Source: a virus. From it: a DNA stretch of 28,053 nt. A program made the translations under genes and the position numbers. This document shows positions 13,395 through 18,963 of this stretch, piece after piece. Under the pieces are notes generated by a model that ran no database searches, was not told the DNA's origin, and saw only the letters and a program-made list of their open reading frames with translations. Location of the stretch: positions 1 to 28,053 of the IMG/VR virus record IMGVR_UViG_3300043446_003355; one strand, written 5' to 3'. The first letter of the stretch is position 1, and the number at the start of each line of letters is the position of its first letter.

Positions 13395-13612
13395 GTGTTA
13401 GTTATCAATCCTGCGACATATATTACAGTTACAACAATTTGAATAGTAATAAGCGACCATTTACGCCACATAACACCAATGATTGCCCAACCTAAATTAC
13501 CAGCCAAAGAAAAATATACATTGAGTGGATAAATGTTCCAAGCTGTCAACGCTACACCAATAATTAGTATAGCTGTTGACGACCATTCAACCCAAAACTC
13601 GCGCGTTTTCAC
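13391..13612 (-). CDS. Small three-span membrane protein
   Basis: 73 residues. After a short cytoplasmic MKTREFWVEW there are three hydrophobic stretches: STAILIIGVALTAWNI, a VYFSLAGNLGWAIIGVMW stretch, and LITIQIVVTVIYVAGLI, separated by a basic RKWS turn. I recall similar tiny proteins in marine T4-like phages, sometimes described as PnuC-like; no transport motif is visible here. It overlaps both neighbours by four bases. It could anchor or accompany the glycosyltransferase, but that is only an inference from position. Confidence 0.72.
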   Translation of the reverse strand: MKTREFWVEWSSTAILIIGVALTAWNIYPLNVYFSLAGNLGWAIIGVMWRKWSLITIQIVVTVIYVAGLITNT

Positions 13613-14304
13613 TTGACTTTGCGATAGCTAGCTTTGATATTTTTCTTTTCATAAGTTTCGAAACCAGCGTCAAACAACATTTTTTCAACAGCATCATGGT
13701 CATACATCCAGATGTCGTCGTAAACAAACATTGATCCTACATTAGCGCGGGAAAGGAAAAATTCTGTTTCAAGAAAAAGTGTCGCATTGTCGTGTGGACC
13801 ATCGAAAAACACAAGAGCATACTTATCTTGAATTTTCTTATACTGATCATAAACTGGTACGCCATCAGCATAACGCTTGAAAAATTCTGTATCCTCGAGG
13901 CAAAAGAAAATGAAATTCAAACCAGCCTGATAGGCATAAAAGTACAGCGAAGGAATAGTGCGATTGCGCATACTATTATCATAATCGAACCGCTGTGGTG
14001 AAGTGATTTCTTTAGACTGAGGATCGCCTTCAATTTTACGATCTGGATTATGAATAGCCATATTCAAATTGGTACATTCAATTTCGATATTTCCATAAGG
14101 ATCGATACAGAACATCGATCTGTTGGTGTCGCCTTGTTGCGCTAAACAATCAATGATCAATTTAGCGGAACCACCACGACGAGTGCCAATTTCTACAATT
14201 GCGCCACCAACACCCTTGACGTTTAAAGCAGCGTTGGCAAGAATTTCATACTCTTGAGAATCTGTACCAAAAACTTCTTCAGTGCTAAAACGAATAATGC
14301 TCAT
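13609..14304 (-). CDS. Class I methyltransferase-like protein
   Basis: 231 residues from the ATG at 14304, chosen because AGGAG sits seven bases upstream; the longer frame would need a TTG at 14319. The SAM loop is AIVEIGTRRGGSAKLIID, then MFCIDPYGNIEIE as the acidic end of strand 2, and ALVFFDGPHDNATLFLETEF with the FDGPHDN motif of cephalosporin-hydroxylase and TylF-type enzymes. The substrate is unknown, though sugar or natural-product methylation fits the glycosyltransferase neighbours. It follows ClpP by 11 bases and ends overlapping the small membrane gene. Confidence 0.8.
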   Translation of the reverse strand: MSIIRFSTEEVFGTDSQEYEILANAALNVKGVGGAIVEIGTRRGGSAKLIIDCLAQQGDTNRSMFCIDPYGNIEIECTNLNMAIHNPDRKIEGDPQSKEITSPQRFDYDNSMRNRTIPSLYFYAYQAGLNFIFFCLEDTEFFKRYADGVPVYDQYKKIQDKYALVFFDGPHDNATLFLETEFFLSRANVGSMFVYDDIWMYDHDAVEKMLFDAGFETYEKKNIKASYRKVK

Positions 14305-14315
14305 TATGTTTCTCC

Positions 14316-14873
14316 TCAATAAAAATCAACGATCTCATCTGCGATGCCATACTTAACTGCTTCCTTGGCAGTGAGCCAAACGTCTTCAGGTGGAAGCAAA
14401 TACTTACGGATATCTTTTTCCGACAACCCAGTGCAACGTTTGTAGTGTTCAACGATGCGTGTCTGTGTGTTGTTGAACTCTTTAACTCGAGCCATCAGCT
14501 CATGGTCTTTGCCCCACGAACCCCAGCTATATTGGTGTGAAAGAATTGCTGTATTGCGAGTAATAAATCTCTTACCCTTTTGACCAGCAATAAAAGTCAT
14601 TAAACCACAGCTGGCAATCTCACCAAGTCCATAAGTGTATATAGGAACCCTGGAACCCTTAATTGTGTCAATAAGAGCAAATGCTGAAGCAACATCACCA
14701 CCAGGAGAGTTGATAATAAACTTCATCCATGCTGGTTTCTTTTTCATAAGATTACGTTCAAGAATGAACGCTATGGCATCCGCTGTAGAGTCAGCGTTGA
14801 AATCTTTATAGAACATGTAGTAGTGATGATCTTCGATACTAGGAACTTCAGGCTTGTCGATCTTCACGTTCAT
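14316..14873 (-). CDS. clpP: ClpP-like protease
   Basis: 185 residues, close to bacterial ClpP (about 195-207). The catalytic triad is intact: S88 in YGLGEIASCGLM, H113 in AILSHQYSWG, D164 in PPEDVWLTAKEAV. The INSPGGDVASAFALID strand and helix are typical. Phage ClpP copies may cut host or phage proteins, for example in head maturation or takeover; no Clp ATPase is in this window, so it would depend on the host one or act alone. It has its own leader and a promoter-like element (14921-14948) and heads the row of genes down to 11408. Confidence 0.92.
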   Translation of the reverse strand: MNVKIDKPEVPSIEDHHYYMFYKDFNADSTADAIAFILERNLMKKKPAWMKFIINSPGGDVASAFALIDTIKGSRVPIYTYGLGEIASCGLMTFIAGQKGKRFITRNTAILSHQYSWGSWGKDHELMARVKEFNNTQTRIVEHYKRCTGLSEKDIRKYLLPPEDVWLTAKEAVKYGIADEIVDFY

Positions 14874-14920
14874 TGTATATCCTCAAATGATCCATAGCTA
14901 ATTTGCGATTCGCAGTTATT

Positions 14921-14948
14921 AGTATAACCTGATTCTGTAAAGAATCAA
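14921..14948 (-). promoter_or_regulatory. Promoter-like element for clpP
   Basis: Minus-strand TTGATT (14948-14943), 16-base spacer, TATACT (14926-14921), with a leader of about 40 bases before the clpP ATG at 14873. A short inverted repeat, GATTC...GAATC, lies within the -35 and spacer. It is placed just after the terminator at 14950-14987, which supports it. Confidence 0.6.
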
Positions 14949-14949
14949 G

Positions 14950-14987
14950 TAAAATATACTGACTCGTCTTTCGTTGAATCAGTATAT
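14950..14987 (-). terminator. Terminator after the exported hydrolase gene
   Basis: A 12-bp stem with one G-U pair (14987-14976 with 14965-14954) and a ten-base loop, followed by TTTT on the minus strand. It lies nine bases after the stop of the gene at 14996-15763 and should separate that transcript from clpP. Confidence 0.75.
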
Positions 14988-14995
14988 ATCTTTCG

Positions 14996-15763
14996 TCAGC
15001 TCTGTGCTGTTCTGTATCCAAGAACTTTTCTCGCAGGAAAGTAAGCTACGTTAACAGCTTTGTTTTGATTCCCACCAAGAACTTTTACGTATAGTTCGCT
15101 ACCATACCACTCATAACCTTGGAAAAACCCAACATGTCCTGCGTACTTACTCTTACCGCGAGTAAGAACGACGATGTCGCCTTCTTTTGGATCTTTTGTT
15201 TTTGCTCCCCAGCTTAGGAAGCTGCGAGCTTGTAGACTTTCTGTCGTTTCGTGACCTGTGCGAGCGAGGATAGCGTTGACGAAACCAGCGCACCACGGGA
15301 TACGGACAGGGTCCACAGGTTGCTGGTTGTTACCATCCCTCATAAGATTAGCAAGCTCTGCTCTGTTCGAGCGCGCATGCTTACCTTCCCACTTTTTAGC
15401 TTCAGCAACAACCTTAGATGCCTGACCGCAGTTGAACATATTGCAGTTCTTAGCAATCAATCTACGCTTGTCGTCAGTCGTCAGCTGTTTAGGCGTAATA
15501 GATGCGAGTGCTTCATTACGAGCTCTTTCTGCCAACCAATATCCGTGAGCAGTGTTCTCGTCGTACTGAACAACTGGCGCTGGTGCGGGCTGCACTGCAG
15601 CTACCGTTTGTCTATTGACTTTCTTCTTAGCCTTCTTTTTTACAGGCTTCTTTTTTACTTGTGTCTGTTCTGCAGTTGTAGAAGTTGGTCGCGCTGCAGC
15701 AGATGTTGTCGGCGCGACGTAAATCGCTAATGCGACAGCTGCAGTTAAAATTGCCTTATACAT
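14996..15763 (-). CDS. Exported peptidoglycan hydrolase, CHAP-type (TIGR02594-like)
   Basis: 255 residues. A signal peptide (MYKAILTAAVALAIYVAPTT, cut probably near SAAA) is followed by a Lys/Pro-rich, probably disordered linker (31-65). The C-terminal domain (about 110-255) is CHAP/NlpC-like: IPWCAGFVNAILARTG with C158, EGDIVVLTRGK, YAGHVGFFQG with H210, and VKVLGGNQ. The C-H pair and WCAGF, GDIVV and GHVGF blocks match the family I know as TIGR02594, often phage lysins. It may work as an endolysin exported by the host Sec system, or a cell-wall remodelling enzyme. It follows rlpA by 15 bases and is closed by the terminator at 14950-14987. Confidence 0.88.
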   Translation of the reverse strand: MYKAILTAAVALAIYVAPTTSAAARPTSTTAEQTQVKKKPVKKKAKKKVNRQTVAAVQPAPAPVVQYDENTAHGYWLAERARNEALASITPKQLTTDDKRRLIAKNCNMFNCGQASKVVAEAKKWEGKHARSNRAELANLMRDGNNQQPVDPVRIPWCAGFVNAILARTGHETTESLQARSFLSWGAKTKDPKEGDIVVLTRGKSKYAGHVGFFQGYEWYGSELYVKVLGGNQNKAVNVAYFPARKVLGYRTAQS

Positions 15764-15778
15764 ACCGTTCTCCTTTCG

Positions 15779-16162
15779 TCATTGACGCTTATCGAGAACC
15801 TCTATCAGCAACTTTGCTGTGCCACTATGGAAGAAACCTAGTGCCTGAGCGGTTCCACGAGAAACATCAATTTCTTTATCTCTGACAAACGGACCTCTAT
15901 CGTTCACGATAACGTCAATGCTATTTCCATTTGCTACGTTTGTCAATCTTAGCATCGTCCCAAAAGGTAGCGTACGATGCGCCACTGTGTATTTATTCGG
16001 ATCAAATGCTTCACCGCTGGCTGTGCGTTTGCAGCACTGGTACCAGCTGGCGGTCCCATGGTAAGCTCTATTAACGACTTTCCCAGAGCTGGTTAGGCTC
16101 TGGGATTCTGTGGAGGCGCAACCTGAAACCAGTAATGCACCCAGTAATACTAGATATCTCAC
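15779..16162 (-). CDS. rlpA: RlpA-like lipoprotein
   Basis: 127 residues with a lipoprotein signal: MRYLVLLGALLVSGC, lipobox LVSGC, C15 as the lipid anchor. The RlpA double-psi barrel follows: AYHGTASWYQCCKRTASGEA at 34-52, PNKYTVAHRTLPFGTMLRLT, and VIVNDRGPFVRDKEIDVSRG. The NDRGPF Asp and the AHRTLPFG His are the catalytic-type residues of RlpA lytic transglycosylases. It starts with GTG, overlapping the stop of the 34-residue basic gene (GTGA). Most RlpA proteins are cellular and act at the septum or on denuded glycan; a phage copy next to an exported hydrolase suggests a lysis or wall-entry role. Confidence 0.9.
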   Translation of the reverse strand: MRYLVLLGALLVSGCASTESQSLTSSGKVVNRAYHGTASWYQCCKRTASGEAFDPNKYTVAHRTLPFGTMLRLTNVANGNSIDVIVNDRGPFVRDKEIDVSRGTAQALGFFHSGTAKLLIEVLDKRQ

Positions 16163-16263
16163 TTCTTGCCCTTACGCTTCCCCTTCAAGCGCCTCGCCTT
16201 GCGCTTCTTTGAACCAACCTTACGGCGACCTCTGCGCGGACGATTCTTATGTGGATGTGGCAT
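16159..16263 (-). CDS. 34-aa highly basic, protamine-like protein
   Basis: From ATG 16263 to TGA 16159, 34 residues, 19 of them Lys or Arg, beginning MPHPHKNRPRRGRRKVG and ending in a Lys/Gly run. A perfect AGGAGG ribosome site lies seven bases upstream, the strongest in the window. The stop overlaps the rlpA GTG start. The charge suggests nucleic-acid binding, protamine-like or ribosome-related, but no family is recognised. It starts 20 bases after the tRNA 3' end, so tRNA processing would create its message 5' end. Confidence 0.8.
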   Translation of the reverse strand: MPHPHKNRPRRGRRKVGSKKRKARRLKGKRKGKK

Positions 16264-16283
16264 AATATAACCTCCTGTTGAAA

Positions 16284-16359
16284 TGGTGCTCGCGGAGGGA
16301 CTCGAACCCCCGATAAGACCGTTATGAGCGGTCGGCTTTGGCCACTAAGCTACACGAGC
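16284..16359 (-). tRNA. tRNA with CAU anticodon (Met elongator or Ile2)
   Basis: 76 bases including an encoded CCA (16286-16284). All arms fold: acceptor GCTCGTG/CGCGAGC, anticodon stem GACCG/CGGTC around loop CTCATAA (anticodon CAU), T-stem GGGGG/CCCTC with TTCGAGT. The anticodon stem lacks the three G-C pairs of initiators, so it is elongator Met or lysidine-modified Ile. Its 5' 38 bases overlap the end of the ClpP-fold gene at 16322. Confidence 0.93.
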
Positions 16360-16729
16360 GTACACCTAACTGGATAAGCTGTTTTCCAGTTAGCGTTTTA
16401 AACTCTCTTTCGAGAGAACCAAGTTTTTGTTGAACTGCTATCGGATACATGTTGAACAAGATCTTAGTTTCTCTTTCAGCAATATGCTTTGAATCCTCGT
16501 AATAAGCAGCATGAAATTTCAATACCGAATGTGGATATACGCAAACATTAGGTAAACTCAGTGCCATCGTGCAAGCGGAACGACAATTTATTAAAGCGAC
16601 TCGTGTTCCGCTAATACGGTATTTATTCATACGAAGCATGTATTCGTAAAATTCCCCACCAGAATCATCAACGATAGTAACGATAGCTGGTGGGGTGTTT
16701 TGTATCAATTCTGGATTAAAGAAATCCAT
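16322..16729 (-). CDS. ClpP-fold/COG3904-like putative serine protease
   Basis: 135 residues. The core AIVTIVDDSGGEFYEYMLRM (15-34) is a ClpP/crotonase-fold strand and helix, followed by VALINCRSACTMAL at 44-57 with S51 in the C-x-SAC position and VLKFHAAYYEDS at 69-80 with H73. This C-x-SAC / FH-A pattern is that of COG3904-type periplasmic-protease-like proteins. No Asp partner is certain and no signal peptide is seen, so activity and location are open. The last 12 codons and the stop are formed by the tRNA gene at 16284-16359. It overlaps the stop of the BI-1 gene (TAATG). Confidence 0.7.
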   Translation of the reverse strand: MDFFNPELIQNTPPAIVTIVDDSGGEFYEYMLRMNKYRISGTRVALINCRSACTMALSLPNVCVYPHSVLKFHAAYYEDSKHIAERETKILFNMYPIAVQQKLGSLEREFKTLTGKQLIQLGVRSCSLVAKADRS

Positions 16730-17427
16730 TACTCTTTCTTTTCACCCATAATTTGGAGAAGGCTGACGTAGATATTGATGAAGTTGATATAAAGATTCAG
16801 CGCGCCAGTCACGCCAGCTTTTTCCATTTCTTCATCATACAACTCGTCATAAACTTCCTTCAATTCCTGCGTGTCGTACGCTGTAAGACCAGTGAAGATC
16901 AGAACAGAAATACAGCTGATAACAAAAGTCATCATTGAACTTTGAAGGAAAAGGTTAACTAAACCAGCAATAACTAGACCAATGACGCCCATCATCAAGA
17001 ACGAGCCCATGCTAGTCAGATCGCGCTTCGTAGTGTAACCATAAATCGAAGCAGCGCCAAACGTAGCAGCTGTAATGAAGAATACATTGACAATGCTACC
17101 GAGCTTGAAGATCATAAAAATGAAACTCAAACTAATTCCCATCGCAGCTGCGAATGTGAACATGTAAGCTCGAGTCATTGTCAGCGACATTTTAGCTTGA
17201 AAGAAAGCATATGCCAAAGACATAGCCAGTGGGGTGAAAATAGCAACCCACTTGAATGGCGTTCCCCAAATGAGCTGCATTGCGATTGGGCTCATGTTAA
17301 TCATAATCGCAAACAACCCACTAATCGCAAGAGCGAGAGTCATGTGGTTGTATACGCCAAGCATAAACTGACGCAAACCTTCGTCGTACTGAAGTCCAGT
17401 CTTTTCTACCTTATCTGTATAAAACAT
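16729..17427 (-). CDS. Bax inhibitor-1/YccA family membrane protein
   Basis: 232 residues, the normal length, with seven hydrophobic spans starting at LALAISGLFAIMINM. The family signature is seen in the YDTQELKEVYDE segment (loop after span 6) and in YINFINIYVSLLQIMG at the end, with the conserved Asp-rich turn. YccA-type proteins sit in the inner membrane; in E. coli YccA is a substrate and modulator of the FtsH protease. A phage copy could protect phage or Sec proteins from FtsH or affect membrane leak, both inferences. AAGGAGGT precedes the ATG. It lies nine bases after the DUF458 gene. Confidence 0.93.
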   Translation of the reverse strand: MFYTDKVEKTGLQYDEGLRQFMLGVYNHMTLALAISGLFAIMINMSPIAMQLIWGTPFKWVAIFTPLAMSLAYAFFQAKMSLTMTRAYMFTFAAAMGISLSFIFMIFKLGSIVNVFFITAATFGAASIYGYTTKRDLTSMGSFLMMGVIGLVIAGLVNLFLQSSMMTFVISCISVLIFTGLTAYDTQELKEVYDELYDEEMEKAGVTGALNLYINFINIYVSLLQIMGEKKE

Positions 17428-17436
17428 TTTACCTCC

Positions 17437-17916
17437 TTATGCCGCTTGGGCTAGAATTTCTTTTAGTCTGTCTGCTGCGTAAGAAGCTGCGAATGCTTCT
17501 GGCTTTACCAAAGGTACTACATTGCATACACCGCGTACATAACCAATAGCTTGCTGCACGACGCAAGATGAACCGTGCACCACATCTGGATTTATATCAA
17601 GATGAACTTCACAGTGGCGATCGCCGATTACTTCAGCAAGATCAAGATACATCTGTGAAGCTCGATATACTTCATTCATTAGACGCATGGCTGGACGATC
17701 GTGTCGATTATCGAAGTCGCGTTCCGTGTCAACCTTACCGAAGATCTTGCATCCGTGTTTGCCATCGTGGTGAATAACTATCGCTACCGTATAGTCAGCA
17801 AAGAACACTTCATCCTTGCGATATCGTTCGCTATCAGCACCAATATAAATGCAAGTTGCCTCTGAACTGTTAGAGATAAACTCACGAACTTCTTCGATAT
17901 TAAATTCTCTAGCCAT
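17437..17916 (-). CDS. DUF458 (YkuK-like, RNase H-fold) protein
   Basis: 159 residues. CIYIGADSERYRKDEVFFAD at 22-41 gives the first acidic block of the RNase H-like fold, RPAMRLMNEVYRASQMYLDL is the family helix, and CEVHLDINPDVVHGSSCVVQ with LDIN plus VKPEAFAASYAADRL at the C-terminus match DUF458/YkuK. Acidic residues D28, D128 (in LDIN) and the C-terminal AAD are candidates for a metal site. Function is unproven. The ATG is only 17 bases after the tRNA-Leu-like gene and its ribosome site (GAGTGAAGC) is weak. Confidence 0.85.
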   Translation of the reverse strand: MAREFNIEEVREFISNSSEATCIYIGADSERYRKDEVFFADYTVAIVIHHDGKHGCKIFGKVDTERDFDNRHDRPAMRLMNEVYRASQMYLDLAEVIGDRHCEVHLDINPDVVHGSSCVVQQAIGYVRGVCNVVPLVKPEAFAASYAADRLKEILAQAA

Positions 17917-17933
17917 GCTTCACTCTTGATGAT

Positions 17934-18009
17934 TGGTACCCACGGTCGGACTCGAACCGACACTTGAGAGATTTTAAGTCTCTTGTCTCTGCCGTTGGAC
18001 TACGTGGGC
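17934..18009 (-). tRNA. tRNA with UAA anticodon (Leu codon) and a short variable loop
   Basis: 76 bases with encoded CCA (17936-17934). Acceptor GCCCACG/CGTGGGT, D-stem of three pairs, anticodon stem AGAGA/TCTCT around CTTAAAA (anticodon UAA, reading UUA), T-stem GTCGG/CCGAC. The variable region is only CAAGT, five bases, whereas bacterial Leu tRNAs carry a long variable arm, so the anticodon and body disagree. The first ten bases overlap the end of the SegE-like gene. Confidence 0.88.
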
Positions 18010-18410
18010 ACATGTTTTTTGTGTACTTTTACCATAATCCATGTATTATAATACTCGTCTTTTTCTAAAACGTCAAGCAAAAATTGGTGTTTCGCTTCCC
18101 AATAATTGCACTCTCCTTTTGTTTTACAAAGTCGAATAATTGTTCTTTTAAAATTATTAACGCCAAACTGCTCGACGTCAGCGTTCAACTCTTTGTTCGA
18201 ACCGTAATATTGCTTCCAGTCTGACTCGACGAGCATACGTTTCTTCTTACCCTTGACTTGTTTTGTCTTGGATCTTTTTAATAACTTCTTACCGATGTAC
18301 TTGCGATTGTTCGTTAGGTTGGTAATATTATACACGAAACCGATATATTCATCAAGCAATTCAGAATCTACAACTTGACCATTGTATAGCCAGGGGTTAT
18401 CATACGACAT
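18000..18410 (-). CDS. SegE-like GIY-YIG protein
   Basis: 136 residues. The region EYIGFVYNITNLTNNRKYIG at 21-40 is the GIY-YIG core (G-F-V-Y and K-Y-I-G) with a following GKKLLKRSK basic segment, then a YYGSN block and VNNFKRTIIRLCKTKGECNY with an acidic WEAK helix. This arrangement matches the T4 SegE-like GIY-YIG family, in which such proteins are free-standing homing-type endonucleases. The stop (TAG) falls in the first ten bases of the tRNA gene, and a 7-bp hairpin sits against the ATG. Its insertion beside a tRNA is typical of mobile phage endonucleases. Confidence 0.82.
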   Translation of the reverse strand: MSYDNPWLYNGQVVDSELLDEYIGFVYNITNLTNNRKYIGKKLLKRSKTKQVKGKKKRMLVESDWKQYYGSNKELNADVEQFGVNNFKRTIIRLCKTKGECNYWEAKHQFLLDVLEKDEYYNTWIMVKVHKKHVPT

Positions 18411-18434
18411 AGAGGGAGCTCCATTGTTCCCTCT
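18411..18434 (-). promoter_or_regulatory. Hairpin enclosing the ribosome site of the SegE-like gene
   Basis: Minus-strand AGAGGGA (18434-18428) pairs with TCCCTCT (18417-18411), ten-base loop containing the only good ribosome site (GGAG), and the ATG follows at once (18410). The stem would hide the start region. T4 homing endonuclease genes such as I-TevI have similar inhibitory hairpins. Confidence 0.65.
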
Positions 18435-18436
18435 AC

Positions 18437-18787
18437 TTATTCATTCGTCCCAATCTGCTTCTTCTTCTTCATCTTCGTAAGATAGCTTTTCGCTACAAAA
18501 TGGGCAATACTCTGGTTCGTTAATTTCTTCGTGTTGTACGTTAAATTGTGCACCGCATTCTTCGCATTCAAATTCCATTCTTTTTTTTCCTCTATAATTT
18601 TCTTTACGTCAATAACTGTTTCCTTTTCAATAATTTCAATACAAATGTTTGTGATTTCGATGTCCTTTTGAAGGAAGAACATCTTCTGCTTTAGCTTGTC
18701 AAGTTGCTCATGATAATATGCTAATTCTTCTTCTTTTCTACGACGCATCTCGTAGATGTCGTTCAATAAAATAATTTTGCCTGTCAT
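18437..18787 (-). CDS. Coiled-coil protein, possible frameshift fusion partner
   Basis: 116 residues in the zero frame starting MTGKIILLNDIYEMRRRKEE. Residues 10-68 form one heptad-rich coiled coil (EELAYYHEQLDKLKQKMFFL). The last part (KEWNLNAKNAVHNL onward) reads through another, more plausible gene, the CxxC zinc ribbon at 18441-18578, in the -1 frame. A run of eight A on the minus strand (18588-18581) sits just before the crossover: a -1 shift there would fuse 69 coiled-coil residues to an Arg and the 45-residue ribbon. The true C-terminus is therefore uncertain. The ATG overlaps the upstream 59-residue gene by four bases. Confidence 0.65.
   Translation of the reverse strand: MTGKIILLNDIYEMRRRKEEELAYYHEQLDKLKQKMFFLQKDIEITNICIEIIEKETVIDVKKIIEEKKEWNLNAKNAVHNLTYNTKKLTNQSIAHFVAKSYLTKMKKKKQIGTNE
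18441..18578 (-). CDS. Small zinc-ribbon protein
   Basis: From ATG 18578 to TGA 18441, 45 residues: MEFECEECGAQFNVQHEEIN, then a YCPFCSEKL block and an acidic tail (DEEEEEADWDE). Two CxxC pairs (C5/C8 and C26/C29) form a classic zinc ribbon. AGAGGA lies about nine bases upstream, before the A-run. The composition is far more protein-like than the overlapping zero frame, so I take it as real, translated either on its own or by -1 frameshift from the coiled-coil gene. Small zinc ribbons in phages can modulate transcription, but there is no direct evidence here. Confidence 0.75.
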   Translation of the reverse strand: MEFECEECGAQFNVQHEEINEPEYCPFCSEKLSYEDEEEEADWDE

Positions 18788-18963
18788 TTACTCTTTAACC
18801 AACTCCTATAATCAGTAGGTGTTGTATATAATTTATCAAGTTTGTCGAGCATTGTGCAAACATCTTCAGGGAATAGGTCTGCCCACTTAGTCACAAGAAT
18901 GTCGAAATGAACTTGCTTGCTCCACAGTCGGCAATTCTTCATACGTTTCAATACTTCGTTCAT
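18784..18963 (-). CDS. 59-aa hypothetical protein after nrdB
   Basis: From ATG 18963 to TGA 18784, 59 residues starting MNEVLKRMKNCRLWSKQVHF. It is helical with aromatic and basic residues (TKWADLFPEDVCTMLDKLDK, then TDYRSWLKSK). The ATG overlaps the nrdB stop by four bases and the TGA overlaps the ATG of the coiled-coil gene by three, so it is translationally coupled on both sides. No family recognised. Its position inside the ribonucleotide reductase operon may indicate a link to nucleotide metabolism, but that is a guess. Confidence 0.72.
   Translation of the reverse strand: MNEVLKRMKNCRLWSKQVHFDILVTKWADLFPEDVCTMLDKLDKLYTTPTDYRSWLKSK

Noticed and set aside
15251-15730. A 159-residue plus-strand ORF opposite the exported hydrolase
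   Set aside because: Cys/Arg/Ser-rich nonsense composition and no ribosome site; it is a shadow of the real minus-strand gene.
15996-16620. AATAAATA boxes resembling late promoters inside rlpA, the ClpP-fold gene and the FecR-like gene
   Set aside because: They fall within coding sequence with no gene start suitably placed downstream.
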